Of a DNA stretch of 60,000 nt, positions 1 through 12,838 are shown one piece after another. Every line of letters starts with the position of its first letter. The stretch's first letter is position 1. Under the pieces are notes generated by a model that did not search any database, was not told where the DNA came from, and was given only the letters and a program-made list of their open reading frames with translations. The DNA lies in the NCBI GenBank assembly GCA_914767715.1, contig OU612070.1, forward strand, positions 5,661,501 through 5,721,500, given 5' to 3'. Source of the DNA: Membranipora membranacea. Taxonomy: Eukaryota; Bryozoa; Gymnolaemata; Cheilostomatida; Membraniporidae. The translations under genes were made by a program, and so were the position numbers.

Positions 1-5
1 CTAAG

Positions 6-76
6 ATCTCAAAGGCTTCAAGAACCTCGAAGATTGGCATGCAGAAGAAATGTTCGAAGATGACTACAATCAGTAA
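6..76 (+). CDS. Possible terminal exon of an unidentified gene entering from the left
   Basis: An open frame runs from the window edge to a TAA at 74-76 and encodes an acidic C-terminus (…LEDWHAEEMFEDDYNQ). An AG at 4-5 could be the splice acceptor, since the frame has a stop (TAA, 2-4) just before it. The composition (E/D/W/F-rich, no low complexity) looks coding, but it is too short to assign to a family. It could equally be chance. Nothing else on either strand of the first 350 bases looks coding. Confidence 0.22.
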
Positions 77-359
77 ATGTGTTGTCAACGCGGCACGATC
101 CTCTAATCTACGATGGCAAGGCAGAAGCATAGTATCTCAGTCCCAAAGAGGAAGAAAGTGTTTATAAGTATATTCTTGTTTATTTCAAGTATCTTATCAG
201 TAAAAACTGTACTAAGCCCTCCCTATGTCTAAACTTACCAACCGGGATTCAAATGGATTTGGGCGTCACGCTTCAATTTACGCATATGGCAAACCATGAT
301 GAATCTCAGAAATGAAGAGCCTGGCCCTGATAGTTAAGTTGATTGTTTTTTTATTGCAG

Positions 360-464
360 TGGTGTTGAACCAGATGAGATCCAGTGTTCAAGTATTCCAG
401 ATACAAGCCGGGAAGTATGAGGCAGAGGAGGTGGTGGAGGTAGATTATCCTCTGGGTCCGCCCC
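360..464 (+). CDS. Candidate internal exon, possibly of the GPCR gene downstream
   Basis: A good acceptor (TTATTGCAG, ending 359) and a strong donor (GTAAGT, 465) bracket 105 bases that are open in one frame: phase 2 in, phase 1 out. The peptide (VLNQMRSSVQVFQIQAG… ending VDYPLGPP) has no membrane segment. The outgoing phase fits the acceptor of the GPCR exon at 1924, so this may be the preceding part of its long third intracellular loop. That is inference from splice signals and phase only; the match has a one-in-three chance of being accidental. Confidence 0.3.
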
Positions 465-1923
465 GTAAGTTGGTTAAAATTATAACTATAATTTACTTTC
501 ATATCATATTAAATATAATGACCAAGTATCAACCAACATCCAGCTAATCCGACACTTATCATCAAAACAGGAGCGCGCTCAATTTAGCTTACATGGTTTA
601 TTTTCAACCCCTATACTTTTCACCAGGATGATGAGCTTACTTCGGTATGTAGCTTACAAATGAGGATAAAGAAATCATCCAGTTATTAAAGCGATGTAAA
701 AGTAATTGATAATATCAAGGAATCTCAGATAATCATGCATAGCTTCTGAAATGTTGCTGATAGGACCATTTTTTGCACACATCCATCTTCTCACAAGCTC
801 GCAAATTAGGCAGCAGACTTTAATGGTACATATTAAAATATTCTAAAAGTTTGGTATAATATTGCGATTGCGTTTCTCCAATTATCTTTGTGCTAAATGG
901 TTTCCATAACATCTTTATGTATGGGGTTCTCTAACTAACTTTTAGTCGTCCAACATTAATGGTTATTTTGACAGCAAGATGGAGGATATGCAGAAGTGAT
1001 ACAAAATGTATTTGCCTTTGATGGGATACAATAATAAAGGATATTTTGTGACCTTACTAACAAAAAGTTATGGTGTATTCTATTTCCAGACTTTATTTAC
1101 ATAAAAACACTTAAGTTTCTTGCTTCGATATCTATGTCCTGTTCAAAATCGTGGCTGAAACGTTCACATCACATCATCATTTTCTAGCAATCATTTCACT
1201 ACCAGCAACACTCCACCTCATTGGTATGACAATTGTGGAAGGGTTATTCACATTCGCCGGTTCGGCAGGATTAAAACATATTATATTATATTATGATGGC
1301 CTTTACATCATTGATCAAATTTGAAGTTGCCATGAAGAGCTATATTGATATGCGAACTATTCTTTTCACTTTAAAGCCACAAATAACCTAAGACGTATAA
1401 GGTTCACACGTGAGGACCAGGTTAAACCAACATCAGACTCTGATTGGAATACTACACATTTATCTACCGAAAGAAATAGTGGCGATGGTGGATTTACTAC
1501 TGTAATGATGACAGAGCATGATAAGAAGAAGGTTCAAGGTAAGTGGATTGATAGAAAGTGGTAAATGAAATCCTGTTTCTTTAACAAGGTGTCCAGACAA
1601 AAGCTTTTGTCTGGACAACTTGTTAAAGGAAGAGGATTTCATCTGACCACTAGTGGTCTGAGATACATCTTGTTTTAGAAACCTTACTGAATAGGGTTTA
1701 CGAGGCAGATTTATGAGTTGGTTGCAATCATGGACTTAATATACTAAGTATATTAAGTATATTAATTCTATGGTTGCAATTGAGATAGTACTGCCAGTAG
1801 CAATGCACAAAGTATTGTCTTCCGCACTCGGTGTCCTATTATTTGATGATACAATCCGAGGTTATCATTTTCATCATACCATATAATATCCACTATCTCA
1901 CATTTTGTTCAAAAACCTTACAG
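465..1923. other. Probable intron or intergenic stretch, no other gene seen
   Basis: AT-rich sequence with no coding exon found. It contains the perfect-centre hairpin described separately and a short TA-rich repeat near 1738-1765. If the exon ending at 464 belongs to the GPCR gene, this is its 1.46-kb intron. Confidence 0.4.
1565..1642. repeat. Long near-perfect inverted repeat (hairpin, MITE-like)
   Basis: Two arms of 39 bases (1565-1603 and 1604-1642) face each other with no loop; the centre is AAGCTT and only three positions mismatch. Beyond a small offset the pairing resumes as GTGGT (1558-1562) with ACCAC (1646-1650), and a second short palindrome (GACCACTAGTGGTC) follows. This looks like a foldback or palindromic MITE. 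No target-site duplication could be fixed. Confidence 0.7.
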
Positions 1924-3335
1924 AAGCGATGGCTATGGCTGCAGAGCAGAACAACTCGAGCCAGGATAATTCAGATACCATCACCCCACAGGCAATTGCG
2001 GTCACTCGACCTCAACCGACTACTACTACACAGTCTAAGAAGAAAAAGAGAAAAAGAACTGAGGCGGTGGCAGGTACCGAGATATCTGATTTCCCAACAC
2101 AAAACACTGAGCGGACATCAACATATGTGTATACCTCATCATCATCATCCCCACCTAAGTCAATACCTGAAGCTGACGCATTGCCAGTAGGGCTTGGAAA
2201 TATAACTGTCCAAAAGATCGTTAGGAGAAATAGGGTGAGGAAGATACCTCCAGTTAAACAGGACGCAGCAGAAAAGGTCATTGATACGCTAACCGATAGG
2301 AACAACCGAGAACAGTCACCAAATGTCAACAAGGCATTAGCTGATCGAACAGTTGGAGAACGAACATTAGGAAATGCTAATAACTCAGCAAACTACGATG
2401 GTGCTTGTGCCCCACTACCAGTAGGAGTATCAAGTACCGGAGCAAGCACATTGACCATGACCACCGCAGGTGAAGCCATCTTACATGAAAGTCTTTCGTA
2501 TAATCTTTGTGAGACTTTGGCCCTTAGAAGGAGAAATGTCCAGCGGCCGTACATATTCAGTGATGCTTCTGATGACATAGAACGGTTGTTGTCAGTCTCG
2601 CTATTCGAGAAGAAAGAAGTGGGGTTAACCTCTTCAATAACACCATTATCTACTCTGGAGGATTTAATCAAAAGAAAAGACTTGGAAGAGATGTTGCTTC
2701 ACCCAGATGGCAATTTTGACAATATATGTAGAGATTTGGTAGACAAGGGTAACTCAGAGACAAGCATAATATTTGCAGACAGAGATGTATCCTCATCCAA
2801 CAACTCACTAAGCGAGAATATGAGAGGCTCTAATACCCTCAAAAACACCAAATCACTAAACAAGTTGAGGTCAATTTTGCAGCGCAACAACTCAGCAAAC
2901 ACAGGAGCTCCTCCGCTCACTGCCAGAGCGGTGGCGCAGATGATTACACAACTCAAGTTGGATGCGGCCAGGAAACAAAGAAGAGTGGTGTTTATGTTGC
3001 TTCTCATTTTTGTTATCATAGTATGTTGCTGGTGCCCGATCGCCATTATCCACGTCCTGGACATCCACAATCAGTACCCTTCCATCTACTATGTAGCTTT
3101 CACGATCCTAGCATGGACAAACTCTTGTGTGAACATATTCATATATGCATGCATGAACCCCAGGTTTGCTGTAGCTTACAAAGCGTTATTAAAGTGCTCC
3201 CGGGTGGAGGACAAGGAGGGGCATTTTGGTAATATGTCTGTTGACTTTACTGGAACACTGACTAACGCAGGTTTAAAGCCTAATATGCAGCAGTCAAAAC
3301 AGTCCAGGTTGATGTCTATTGCAGAGGGAGATTGA
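1924..3335 (+). CDS. Rhodopsin-class GPCR, last exon (third loop, TM6, TM7, tail); partial
   Basis: The exon starts after an acceptor at 1922-1923 and is open for about 470 codons to TGA at 3333-3335. The first 350 or so residues are hydrophilic, rich in Asn, Ser and Thr, with a Lys/Arg run (KKKKRKR), as in a very long third intracellular loop. A basic stretch (ARKQRRVV) then leads into TM6, which carries the class A signature C-W-x-P (CWCP, near 3023-3037). TM7 follows near 3085-3160. It reads NSCVNIFIY where class A receptors normally have NPxxY, so the proline is replaced. A short tail with a CSR palmitoylation-type cysteine ends the protein. TM1-5 and the DRY motif were not found between the window edge and this exon, so they lie in exons left of the window, in exons too small for me to see, or are missing. 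The ligand class cannot be told. Confidence 0.75.
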
Positions 3336-4378
3336 TCATGCTGGCAACTCATACTGACTAGAACAGTTTTATATCTATTATTTGATGCAAGTATATTCGA
3401 TTAACAATGATATATGAAGAGACGTTAACTTTTAAGAACAAACTCTTTTCAAAACGATTATTGCCACGCAATAAATTGATAGTGAACACACAGTTAGGGA
3501 CATTTTAATAATTGATAGTCCCGGCCAACGTAATATCTTCTACTGGGAGGGAAAAGAGTATGGTGTATTAAAAATCGCTGTGTAATCCTGCGCAGTGTCT
3601 AACACTCTCTACAACAGTAAACCCTTTTGCACATTTTTCTTGGCACAGAATACTAAAGACTACGTGAAAACCTAAATGCAAACCCAAAACACAGGAAATG
3701 ATTAATACTCCATCTGATATGTGGAAAAAAGTTGAAATCAAGGTAATCCCTGCACAAAAATCAAAAATAAACATTGAATGAGCTATAATGTCTCCAGTAC
3801 TAATGGCTAAGTATATTTTATATGTCATGATGATCCACCAAGGCTGTGATTTTCTGGCACAGGATACAACTCATCTGAGATTGGAGATTTTAAGAGCTAG
3901 GTTTCCCCGCTGTTGTTTTCAATTTCAAACCAGCCAATCACAGCCTACCATACTGATATGCGGATGTGGTACACACTTTACACTCAACGGGGAAAAAAAC
4001 ATTTACAATGAGCAACAAAATCACAATAATCGAATGTATATAATTGTCTATGAGCAATCATGATATCAGTTTGTCAGATCAACGAACACGTAGAGATGAA
4101 GATATATTGAGTAAACTTAATTATGTAGAATCAAACTGTCTATCAACATGCCATACCATTATAGCTCGGGTTCACACCAGCTTATATATTGAGTTGGATT
4201 CTTAGAACTTTCCCGGTGCTCATCACAACCAACGGTAAAGGTGCTAAAAGATAGTATAACCATGGTGTTTGATATACTCATACCGCGAAAGATATCCGAT
4301 AATTGAGCAGAAACATCATAGCTAGCAGGTAAAGTAAGAGAAAGGTTTTATGGAAGGAATGGTACTGATTCAGCAACT
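3336..4378. other. Intergenic or 3' untranslated sequence between convergent genes
   Basis: About 1 kb between the stop codons of the GPCR (+) and ABHD12 (-). It must hold both 3' untranslated regions. No further coding exon, repeat or RNA gene was recognised. Confidence 0.5.
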
Positions 4379-7300
4379 CTATAGAAAAAAGTGGTAGCTG
4401 AACAGATCTAAAATATGTGTCGACCTCTTTTCGGTTCCTAGTAGATGACTGCTTAGAATATGAGACAACTTCTCAAATGGTTCTATAATAAGTTAATGTG
4501 AATTTAATGGATATTATGATTCAATGTGTCGCCAAATATTTTGTACATTTAAACAAAACTTGATAGCACACTGTCAAACTTACCGTATGAGGTCCGGTAG
4601 TTCTTCAGCGTTACATATATATTTGTGTTTCAGCCCTCTATCGTAGGCAAATCTGTGGAATGTGACCCGGGCAAACCTCTCTGGCCTTTTCTTACTTCTC
4701 TCATATAACTGAAAAGTAAGCAACAATAAACAAAGTCATAAACACAACACATTGCGCAGCAAATAATTTTCTTCAGTGGATCTTTTCAACTACATTTTAA
4801 TAAAATCACCATTGGGCGAGGCAAGAGAGGACAAAATATGTAATGGTGGATTAAAAATACAAAAAAATATCAGCCTGAGTATACAGCCGCTCTTTCTAAG
4901 CACATTGGTATGCATACAACCATTATTCTGTATCCATTGATTAAATAACTCGAAAAGTTATACACAGACACGTTGTTTCGTTTAATCTGTCACTAGCAAA
5001 GATTTTCCATAGACTGTAATTACCCTTTCGCCGAGAAGGAACGGTACAACTATGTCATCTTCTGCATGCAGGATCATAACCGGTATGTCTATGTGACATA
5101 TGCTAAAGAAAGAAAAGATAAGAATGGATTATCTTGCAGTTAAAACACAACTTCACATACTTTTCAACTACCTCGTTCAATTTAATTTCACATCATTTCA
5201 TCCTTTAAGGACGCAGTAAAATATGCTAACAGCACCTTCTCACCAATATATTCATACAGGAACAGCCTGCTAGACGAGTGTCCCATTTTGAACATATTCG
5301 ATTATTATTATTCAAATTGTCAGCGTACCCAGCAATTTATATCAGGCCTATAGAAGACAGAAGACATGTACTATCGGTGAGCAACACTTCCATCAACCAT
5401 ACTGTAGAATGGGTTTCATTAACGACATATTTGTTAACGACATTAGCGACCTCAATAGAATAGTTAAAATAAAAACCAATAAAAAATCAATAATGTAATC
5501 ATTCTTGACAACATATATTTAATGTCCAGGGAGTTGCTTGCTCTCACACTGGTATATTATGATTAATTATCATAGGATTATTGTTGTATTGTACCAAATA
5601 CTCATAGGATTGGCAGTTTGTTATGCACACAGTCACATTCCCGTGTTTTGAGAGAAGAAATTAGCAGCATCTGAGTTGTCTACCCTCCTGACATGAGCAC
5701 ATAATTTTTGTAAGCAGCAGCTGTTTTGTGCTTGTACTTATCTAGCAATATGAAAACCTAGTAGCAATAAATTGTTGAGGTCAGGTCAATAGTAAAAATT
5801 AATTGATGAAGCCAAGTCAATAGTTAAATAATATTTCGTTAAAATTTTAAGAACCATTTTTGGCACAAAAACGTTAAATATTATAGCGTACTTTAAATCC
5901 ATTCTACAGTATATATATTATATGTTTATCAACCATTCATAGTTTAACCACTGCTGCTTATGCTACGCTATATCTTCATCAACGTTCATCAACAAAACTT
6001 ACTCATTTTAGACAACTACTATCAAAGCACTTTGAAAATGTTAATTTTTATTACTTGCGCATTTTTTTCTTTGATGCTCCGCTTTTCCTTATTTTGTTAA
6101 TTATCTGTTCTGTCACTGCAGGGAAAACATATAAAAGATGATCTTAGATTGACAATATAAGTATATGTATATATATATTTGAACTTACTGATCATCACTT
6201 TGTAGGTAGATACCGTATGTGTGCATGGTCTCTAAGAATAAGTCATCAAACCACCAAAGCTTTCTAAATATTATAGAGAACGGGTGCTCCAGAGCAGCTT
6301 CGAATATGTTAGTGAATGGCGACTCCAGAACCAAGCCCTGCGGATAATCATTCTCTTGTTCTATGAGGTATCGCACTGCCTTTGTCGCAATACTATATGA
6401 AATATAGAAAGATTATATCGTTGTACTGCAAAATATAATATACCTATAACCAGGTAAGGTTCTAATTCTGCTGCTAGCTTTTATTATCACAAGTCATCTA
6501 TTTGTGAGTTATCTTTTCATGAAGAGTATGTAAATATCAAGTGAGCTCATAAGGTTAAATCCTAGTATTAAAGCTTTGAATCTTTGAATATTAGATCAAA
6601 AATTTATTCGAAGTTTGAACTTGCGTTTGTTGAGCTTCCATATCCACATCATTCATGAATATTAATGAGCTTGATAACTCAATACTAAATTCATCAATAA
6701 ATAATAATTGAGATATTAATAAGCTCATGAATATGTGAATGAAGTTGAAATTGATTCTCAATAATTTTTAAACTTTCAATTGATGAATTTCATTTGAATC
6801 TATCACTGAGGCATCTCCACTTAGCCGGCAAGCAACTTAGATACCAAGGATGAGTTCCTTAGCTCATAGTTCTTGAATTTGGAGTCAATACATGTGAAGA
6901 TAAAGCTATCCCTATGGCTGATACAGGTTTCTAGAATATCTAAGTAACTTATTGAGCACAATACCTACCCGGTACCAAGTGAATGACCCCATACATAGAT
7001 CGGTGATCCCTTGGAGTACTGTTTAATCCAGTTATAGAGCGACACCACATCCGTCATGACGCCATTCTCGGAGGTTGGCGATCCTGTAGAATCCCCATAC
7101 CCTATGGCACAGATAATAAAGTGTTAACCTTGACAGCTGTGTCACCAAGTGTTACATGTCTAAATCCCTTGTGTGGTGAGTGAGATAACTACTAAAGTTT
7201 AAGGATGTAACCAAGGATTAATCAAATCGGAGGAGACACATTTCCAAATCTGAAGCCGCCTATCGTCTCCTCGGTTAGAAGTTGCAATTAACAAGATGCG

Positions 7301-10300
7301 GGGTCAAATCTGAAATAATTCCTCTTCGTTCAACACAGGGCAGAGTGCATGATGTCATGTGACATTCACTGACCGATCAAAGCAGGTGTTGAGAGGCCAT
7401 ACCTCAGAATAGCAGAGTTTCTCAAATCAAAGCTTTGGAGACAAACTACCCATATATACAAACAGAGCTTAGTCTAACAATACCATCATAGAAGGAATAA
7501 TTGTTGAGGTGATTCACAGAGGGAATATGGTTCTTACAGGGTTCTTACAGGGAATATTGGTTCTTACAGAAAACGAACTGAAACAGTCTGCGCCTAGACA
7601 CATTTATATCTTAAAGACAGCTCATCTGAAGAAGGAGCCTCTAAGAATTTCCATGCAGAGGCCATGTCCTGAAGTTCTGACCTCAATACATTTCACCTTA
7701 GTATAAACAGATATGATATGTTATACCCTGCTATATGTACAGAAAAACCGGGTGTTATTTTACCTCTATAGTCGAGAGCTATCACATGGAAGTCCTGAGC
7801 TGCTAACAGTTTATACATATCTACTCTATGGCTTGTACCCCTACAAAACAGGAAAACAAACACTGTGAAAATTGAATCAACATCAACAATCGGTCACAAA
7901 GTCTTTGCTCAAATTCGCACAATTGCACTACCATGAGACAGAAAGTCTAGCTACAATCAATACTATCATATCATCTCGATGTGTTTCCACTCCAAAATTC
8001 CTAACACTCGACCAGGTACGCCATTCTTCAAAGAAACATAATTTTTATTTATTTTGTTCCCATCTCCAAACAATTTTAAGTAAAACTGGAAAAACTGAGA
8101 ATATAGGATATTCAAAAGACCTGAAGAAGTTATGGCTGTAGAAAATAGGTTCTAAATTAGATGAAGCACATCCTAATTTTGTCAATTACCCTCTCTTCCA
8201 ATTTTATAAGATACTATGATATCCGTAGGGAAAAGTGTTCAATTTTCAGCACAAAGTCATTGCCGCTTTCCTAGAAAAGACAGTGACGGTGTAGTTTTTA
8301 TCGTGTGAAAAAATATAAGCATACAGCCGCACCTACCTTGTACCGGTATTTCCGTGGCAGTATAATATTATGGGTTTACCGAATCTCAACGTATCATCAT
8401 AATCTTTGTCTGATAATCCTTCTTGCTCATAAGATTTTGGTAGTATATGCCTGAAAACAGTACCAATAAGTTGGAGTTGTGCTATCTAGAAAAATGATGT
8501 TAACACTTTTGATACTTTTTCACGTGGATATAGATATAAAGAATCCCCTTGCAATGATAAATGCTGGTTAAAATTGCAAGGTTCAGTCATGCACCTCAAT
8601 CCAATGTATAGGTGGTGCAATTGTTTGTGAGGCGAGGCAGCAATGTCTGCGACAATTTGCTCTCACTTTGTAGGCAGGTCGGAACACATCTGGTGTCCAA
8701 CAAGTCACAGAAGTCAGTTGACTGCAGTGGGATGTGAACCCGCGCCCTTCAACACTTGCATGCTGAAGTTGGGCGCTCTAACCAACTGAGCCACCTCCTA
8801 CTCCTCATGGAACAGAGCAAGATCTACAGCTACTTAATGGAGTTTAAGATACTTTTCAGTCTGTGATATCATTTAGTATATTTAATGTAGGAGTAATGTT
8901 TAACTTACCAAACACCTACAGTAATACCCTCTTCTGTTTGGTGGTAGAAGTTGCGTGCATAGTTGAGGTCTACTGAGCTCGGATCTGTTAGGTTCACATG
9001 ATATGGAATTTTAACTGTCAAATACAAACACGATCATTGATTTATATATTATCAGATATATCACAGTAGGCCTATCAAGGCCATATGGTATGTGTGTTTG
9101 ATCACTGTTGGAAAATCTACATTGCAGTATTGTGGTGAGGAAATGTAACCAGGGGTGGGGGAGGGTGTCATTAAATTACCATTAGCCAAAATCACTATCT
9201 GAATGCTGGGAGATCTGCAGAGTTGCTCACTCATGGATGAAACTAAGAGAACGACTTGAGGTCAAATTTATCTAATCGAAAGACTAAATATGAGCGATTA
9301 TTTTGAGCAAAGTGTGATAGTGATGATTTTTAAAGCATTGCTCACTCATTGATGAAACTGAATACATTCTTGAGTGAAAGATTTGGGATCAGATATTTTC
9401 AATTGGAAGATCAAATATGAGGGATAACTGTGAGCGAAGTGATAGGGATAATTTGAATGACCCTCCACACCAAAGAACCTCGAAGACAATCAGCTAGTTA
9501 TGTTTTAGTCACAGGATAGTATACGATGACACAGATCAAAGCTCATTTTCTGAAAAATATATTCAGTGTAATGGATTGTACCTCACTGCTCTAGCATGAC
9601 ATAGGCATTGGGTAAGAGATTGACTCTTCTGTTCGAGACATATAAAAGACTCTGTTCACTTGGTCAATTATTGTAAAAGTTGATTTTCTCCATTATGATG
9701 GCTTCACTAATTTGCTTGTAGCTTGTAGGCCTACCTGAGACATCACTATAGCCTACATAATTTTTTAGCCAGAGTTGATCTCAGTATTTTCCCATAAAAA
9801 ATCCTCCATAGCATCTGCAGTTCAAGCAGGTTGTCTGTTGGTTTTGATCTATTCTTCACTGCATCAAAAAGGGACTCAAGAAAAGGTCTAAGCGACTCTG
9901 GTTGGACAGATCAATGATACAAGATTATTCAGAATTGCTTTTTCCAACTCAACTGTTATCAGGGGAATTTTAGAACACAGAATTTAGATTGGTGTTGTGA
10001 ATTCTTGGGTACCACAAACATGTAGATCCAGTATTGGTGGCATAATAAATCAAAATAAAATAGATCACTTGCTTTCAAAAGGCTTTTTCCAGTATTTTAT
10101 TTCAAAATTTTAAAATTACCCCCACACATGTTTATCGCCTTTTCAGTTTCTCAGAAACTACTTGTCCCATCTCAAAAATTCCTTCATTGACATGTCGCTA
10201 GTAGTCTTACTGACAGTTTGTATTGCAACATTTTTAAAACCGCATGTTTCTAACTTGTGTAAAAATAATGCATCACTGCTGCACTGCCAGACAATACACT

Positions 10301-12838
10301 GCTTTGGTCTCACAAAAGTTAACCTCTACATTTTTAGTCTGATCTGGAATAGGACCTGTAGCTTCCCAGCAAATATTTTATAATAATTGCTTTGATTGCA
10401 GAGTTCACTTGAGTTTTATTGAAATGGCTATAAAAATAAGTTTTTTAACTTTTTCACTTCATTTTAGGAAATACTGAGACACCTGGATTTTACTTACATG
10501 CATTAAGATAGATTATGTGCTTTGGAATTTCAGGAAATACTTTTATGATGAGCGGCGCTATTACAAGAAGGAATGCCGAGAGAAATAACAGCAAGTTTAG
10601 GACACTCCATAACAGAAATCTACAAGAGAAAGATTTACATGTCATCAACAGAATCAGGATGATAGTTAGACTGTAATACAATGGAAATTGTTTTTTTTCT
10701 TAAAGTCGATTATGATGCCAAAAAAAGTACTAAAAAAAATTTATGGTACCCATAGATATAAAGAAATATCCCTTTAAGTATATATGGATGTACCCATATC
10801 TCCTCTCCACTGCACCTTTGTAGAATGTAAGTATTTTGAGCCTCGAATTTGGCGACATTAAAAAGGATCGTTGAGTTCATGTAATACAATATCAGTAACT
10901 TAATTGTTATATCATGAAAATTAAACTTCCTCGAAAATCATATTGTAATTATTATGTTTAAATCCAGGACAGGACAGAAGTTGGGCGGGAACTTACTCTG
11001 TCCATTGAACCCAGTACATAACTTAAACTCCAGTCTTCACATTACCAGCGTACCCTATAAATTCCCCTGATAACTAATGCATAACCCCCTGATAATTACT
11101 AAATGATAGACCTATATTGGTGTTCTATGTCACTGCGGCTCACAACAGAAGACAGGTGTTAGGCAAAGCATGAGGTATTGACTTAAGTTAATGATGCAGT
11201 CAACATGGGAGTTGAAATAAACAAGAACTCAGCAATATTTGTGTATCAGTGTGAATATCAAATTTTGTTGTCTCATAACCAACTCAAATCATCCAAAGCA
11301 AGCTTTTTCTGCTCTATAGCTATTGACTTCCATATAGCCTATGCTTTAGTTTCAGACACATTCAAATACTCTTACTAAGAAAAGTGAGTTTCAAATGTGT
11401 GAGGGCTCCATAAAATTCATCCATTTTTTACAAACCTCTTAATAACCCTACATGTCAGCTCTGAAAACCCTGATAGCCCTTTGACCCAACATCTGAACTG
11501 TGTAATCGCTTAAATTTTCATCATTATGCTCTGTGCCATAATTATTGCAATGTAAGAGGATTTAATATACTTTCACTTAAAATTCTAGTTGTCGATTTTT
11601 GAAATTTGGAAAGAACAGAAGGTCATCCAAAGACAAGTTAAGTGGATCTAATATAACATGTACCGATGATAGATTTTATGGGAAGGCTGCTGGTAGTATC
11701 TAACTCTTTAATACGACCAGCAGCTTGCTAGTAATTATAACTGATAACCGATAATCAACCATTCAACTCAATAAATATGATACACACTCTAGAAAGGGCA
11801 AAAAACTTTGATTTCTGGCTACCTCCCAAGTCAGCAAATATTCAAGGCTAATGAGGCATGAATTCATACTCTGGAAAGTAACAATGGTGCATGTCATTAA
11901 TGGGAAGATTACATATAGGAGATTTTGTGATGTTTATATCTTGATAGCTTAATGTGAAAAAATCTCAATAACAACCACCAGGCTATTTTGATGAAAGCGA
12001 GTATCACATATTATATGCAACCTTTCCTACCCGGCCTTATCTTCTTTCTGATAAAGAATTAGATAAACTCTTTGGTGTTGGAACAATCAATCAAAAATGC
12101 TCTCCCAACAGAACTCGAACCCTCGAACATTGAGACACATATCACCTGTCGGAGAATAACATGCGTGCTGACCGATCGAACCATCTCAACAATAGGAAAG
12201 TGATATTGATTAAAAGTCATACCTAAGGCATCTTTTGGCAGTAGTACATGTTTCAGGTGACTGTCTGGCGTCACCTTGACCTGTCTCTGGCGGAGGTATG
12301 AGCTGTCTAAGCTGCTCCAGTGGGGTATCAGTAGATAAATCATCATTATCTATCGGAGTCAGCCTATCGCCATTGGCACCATCACGATCGGCAGCATCCA
12401 CATCCGCACTGTTGTTATGATTCCCTGAAAAAAGTGAAATTTGTGTGAATATCTAATTAAAGTTGTAGTGTAGTCACAGTTTCGGAGCATAATTTACTGT
12501 TCTGGCGCATGTACACAGTTTTACTTGAGAATCCAAGTTCGGTAGGGTGTTCCAATAAGTACCAGCGCTTTATGTTGCGCCTGGGCCCAGTGCCCATGCG
12601 GTAAGGAGTTAGTGCTTAGAAATACCTATTGCCCTGCTATTTTAGAGGAGTGGTCAAACTTATCAAACACAGGATATGAAGCAGGAAGGAATATAAAATC
12701 TTTGGATGGTCTAATGAAATCTTTGAGGAGCATCTCCGTCCACACCTACAGAACTGAATGTGTTGACCAGCTTGACGATAGTCAATCCATGTCACACTTA
12801 CCTTCTTTACTGTGGCCATTTTGCCTGGCTCTAGCCAT
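4379..12838 (-). CDS. ABHD12: ABHD12-type lysophosphatidylserine lipase, complete gene of 11 coding exons
   Basis: Exons in transcript order: 12838-12802 (ATG at 12838), 12424-12223, 10619-10498, 9014-8909, 8450-8337, 7840-7764, 7101-6969, 6392-6189, 5102-5024, 4708-4584, 4448-4379 (TAG). All junctions are GT-AG and in phase, giving 422 residues against about 400 for vertebrate ABHD12. A hydrophilic cytosolic N-terminus precedes one membrane segment (exon 3, LLLFLSAFLLVIAPLII). The alpha/beta-hydrolase fold follows, with the oxyanion region HGNTGT, the nucleophile elbow GHSLG (serine, exon 7), the acid in HAEDD (exon 9) and the catalytic histidine in LKHKYI (exon 10). The family hydrolyses lysophosphatidylserine and oxidised phosphatidylserine on the lumenal side of the ER. 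The end of the last exon (HLLGTEKR…) aligns with the vertebrate C-terminus, but its final dozen residues are divergent and that exon is the least certain. A tRNA-derived SINE sits in intron 4. Identification rests on recognisable motifs throughout. Confidence 0.93.
8583..8803 (-). mobile_element. tRNA-derived SINE in ABHD12 intron 4
   Basis: Read on the minus strand, 8803-8722 resembles a tRNA. The RNA polymerase III A box (TGGCTCAGTTGG, 8793-8782) is followed by a stem (GCGCCC…GGGCGC) and the B box (GGTTCACATCC, 8740-8730). About 140 bases of non-tRNA body follow. It lies between the ABHD12 exons at 8337-8450 and 8909-9014, in the same orientation as the gene. The outer ends and target duplications could not be set. 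A true tRNA gene is unlikely because the anticodon arm is enlarged and the acceptor ends do not pair well. Confidence 0.65.
9222..9455. repeat. Imperfect tandem duplication of about 120 bases
   Basis: Two adjacent segments (about 9222-9340 and 9345-9455) share an ordered series of words: TTGCTCACTCAT, GATGAAACT, then AAATATGAG followed by GAGC(A/G)AAG and GTGATA. They are diverged direct copies inside an ABHD12 intron. No coding potential was seen. Confidence 0.55.

Noticed and set aside
8722-8803. tRNA gene
   Set aside because: A and B boxes are present, but the anticodon arm is enlarged, the acceptor ends do not pair, and a non-tRNA body follows; a SINE fits better.
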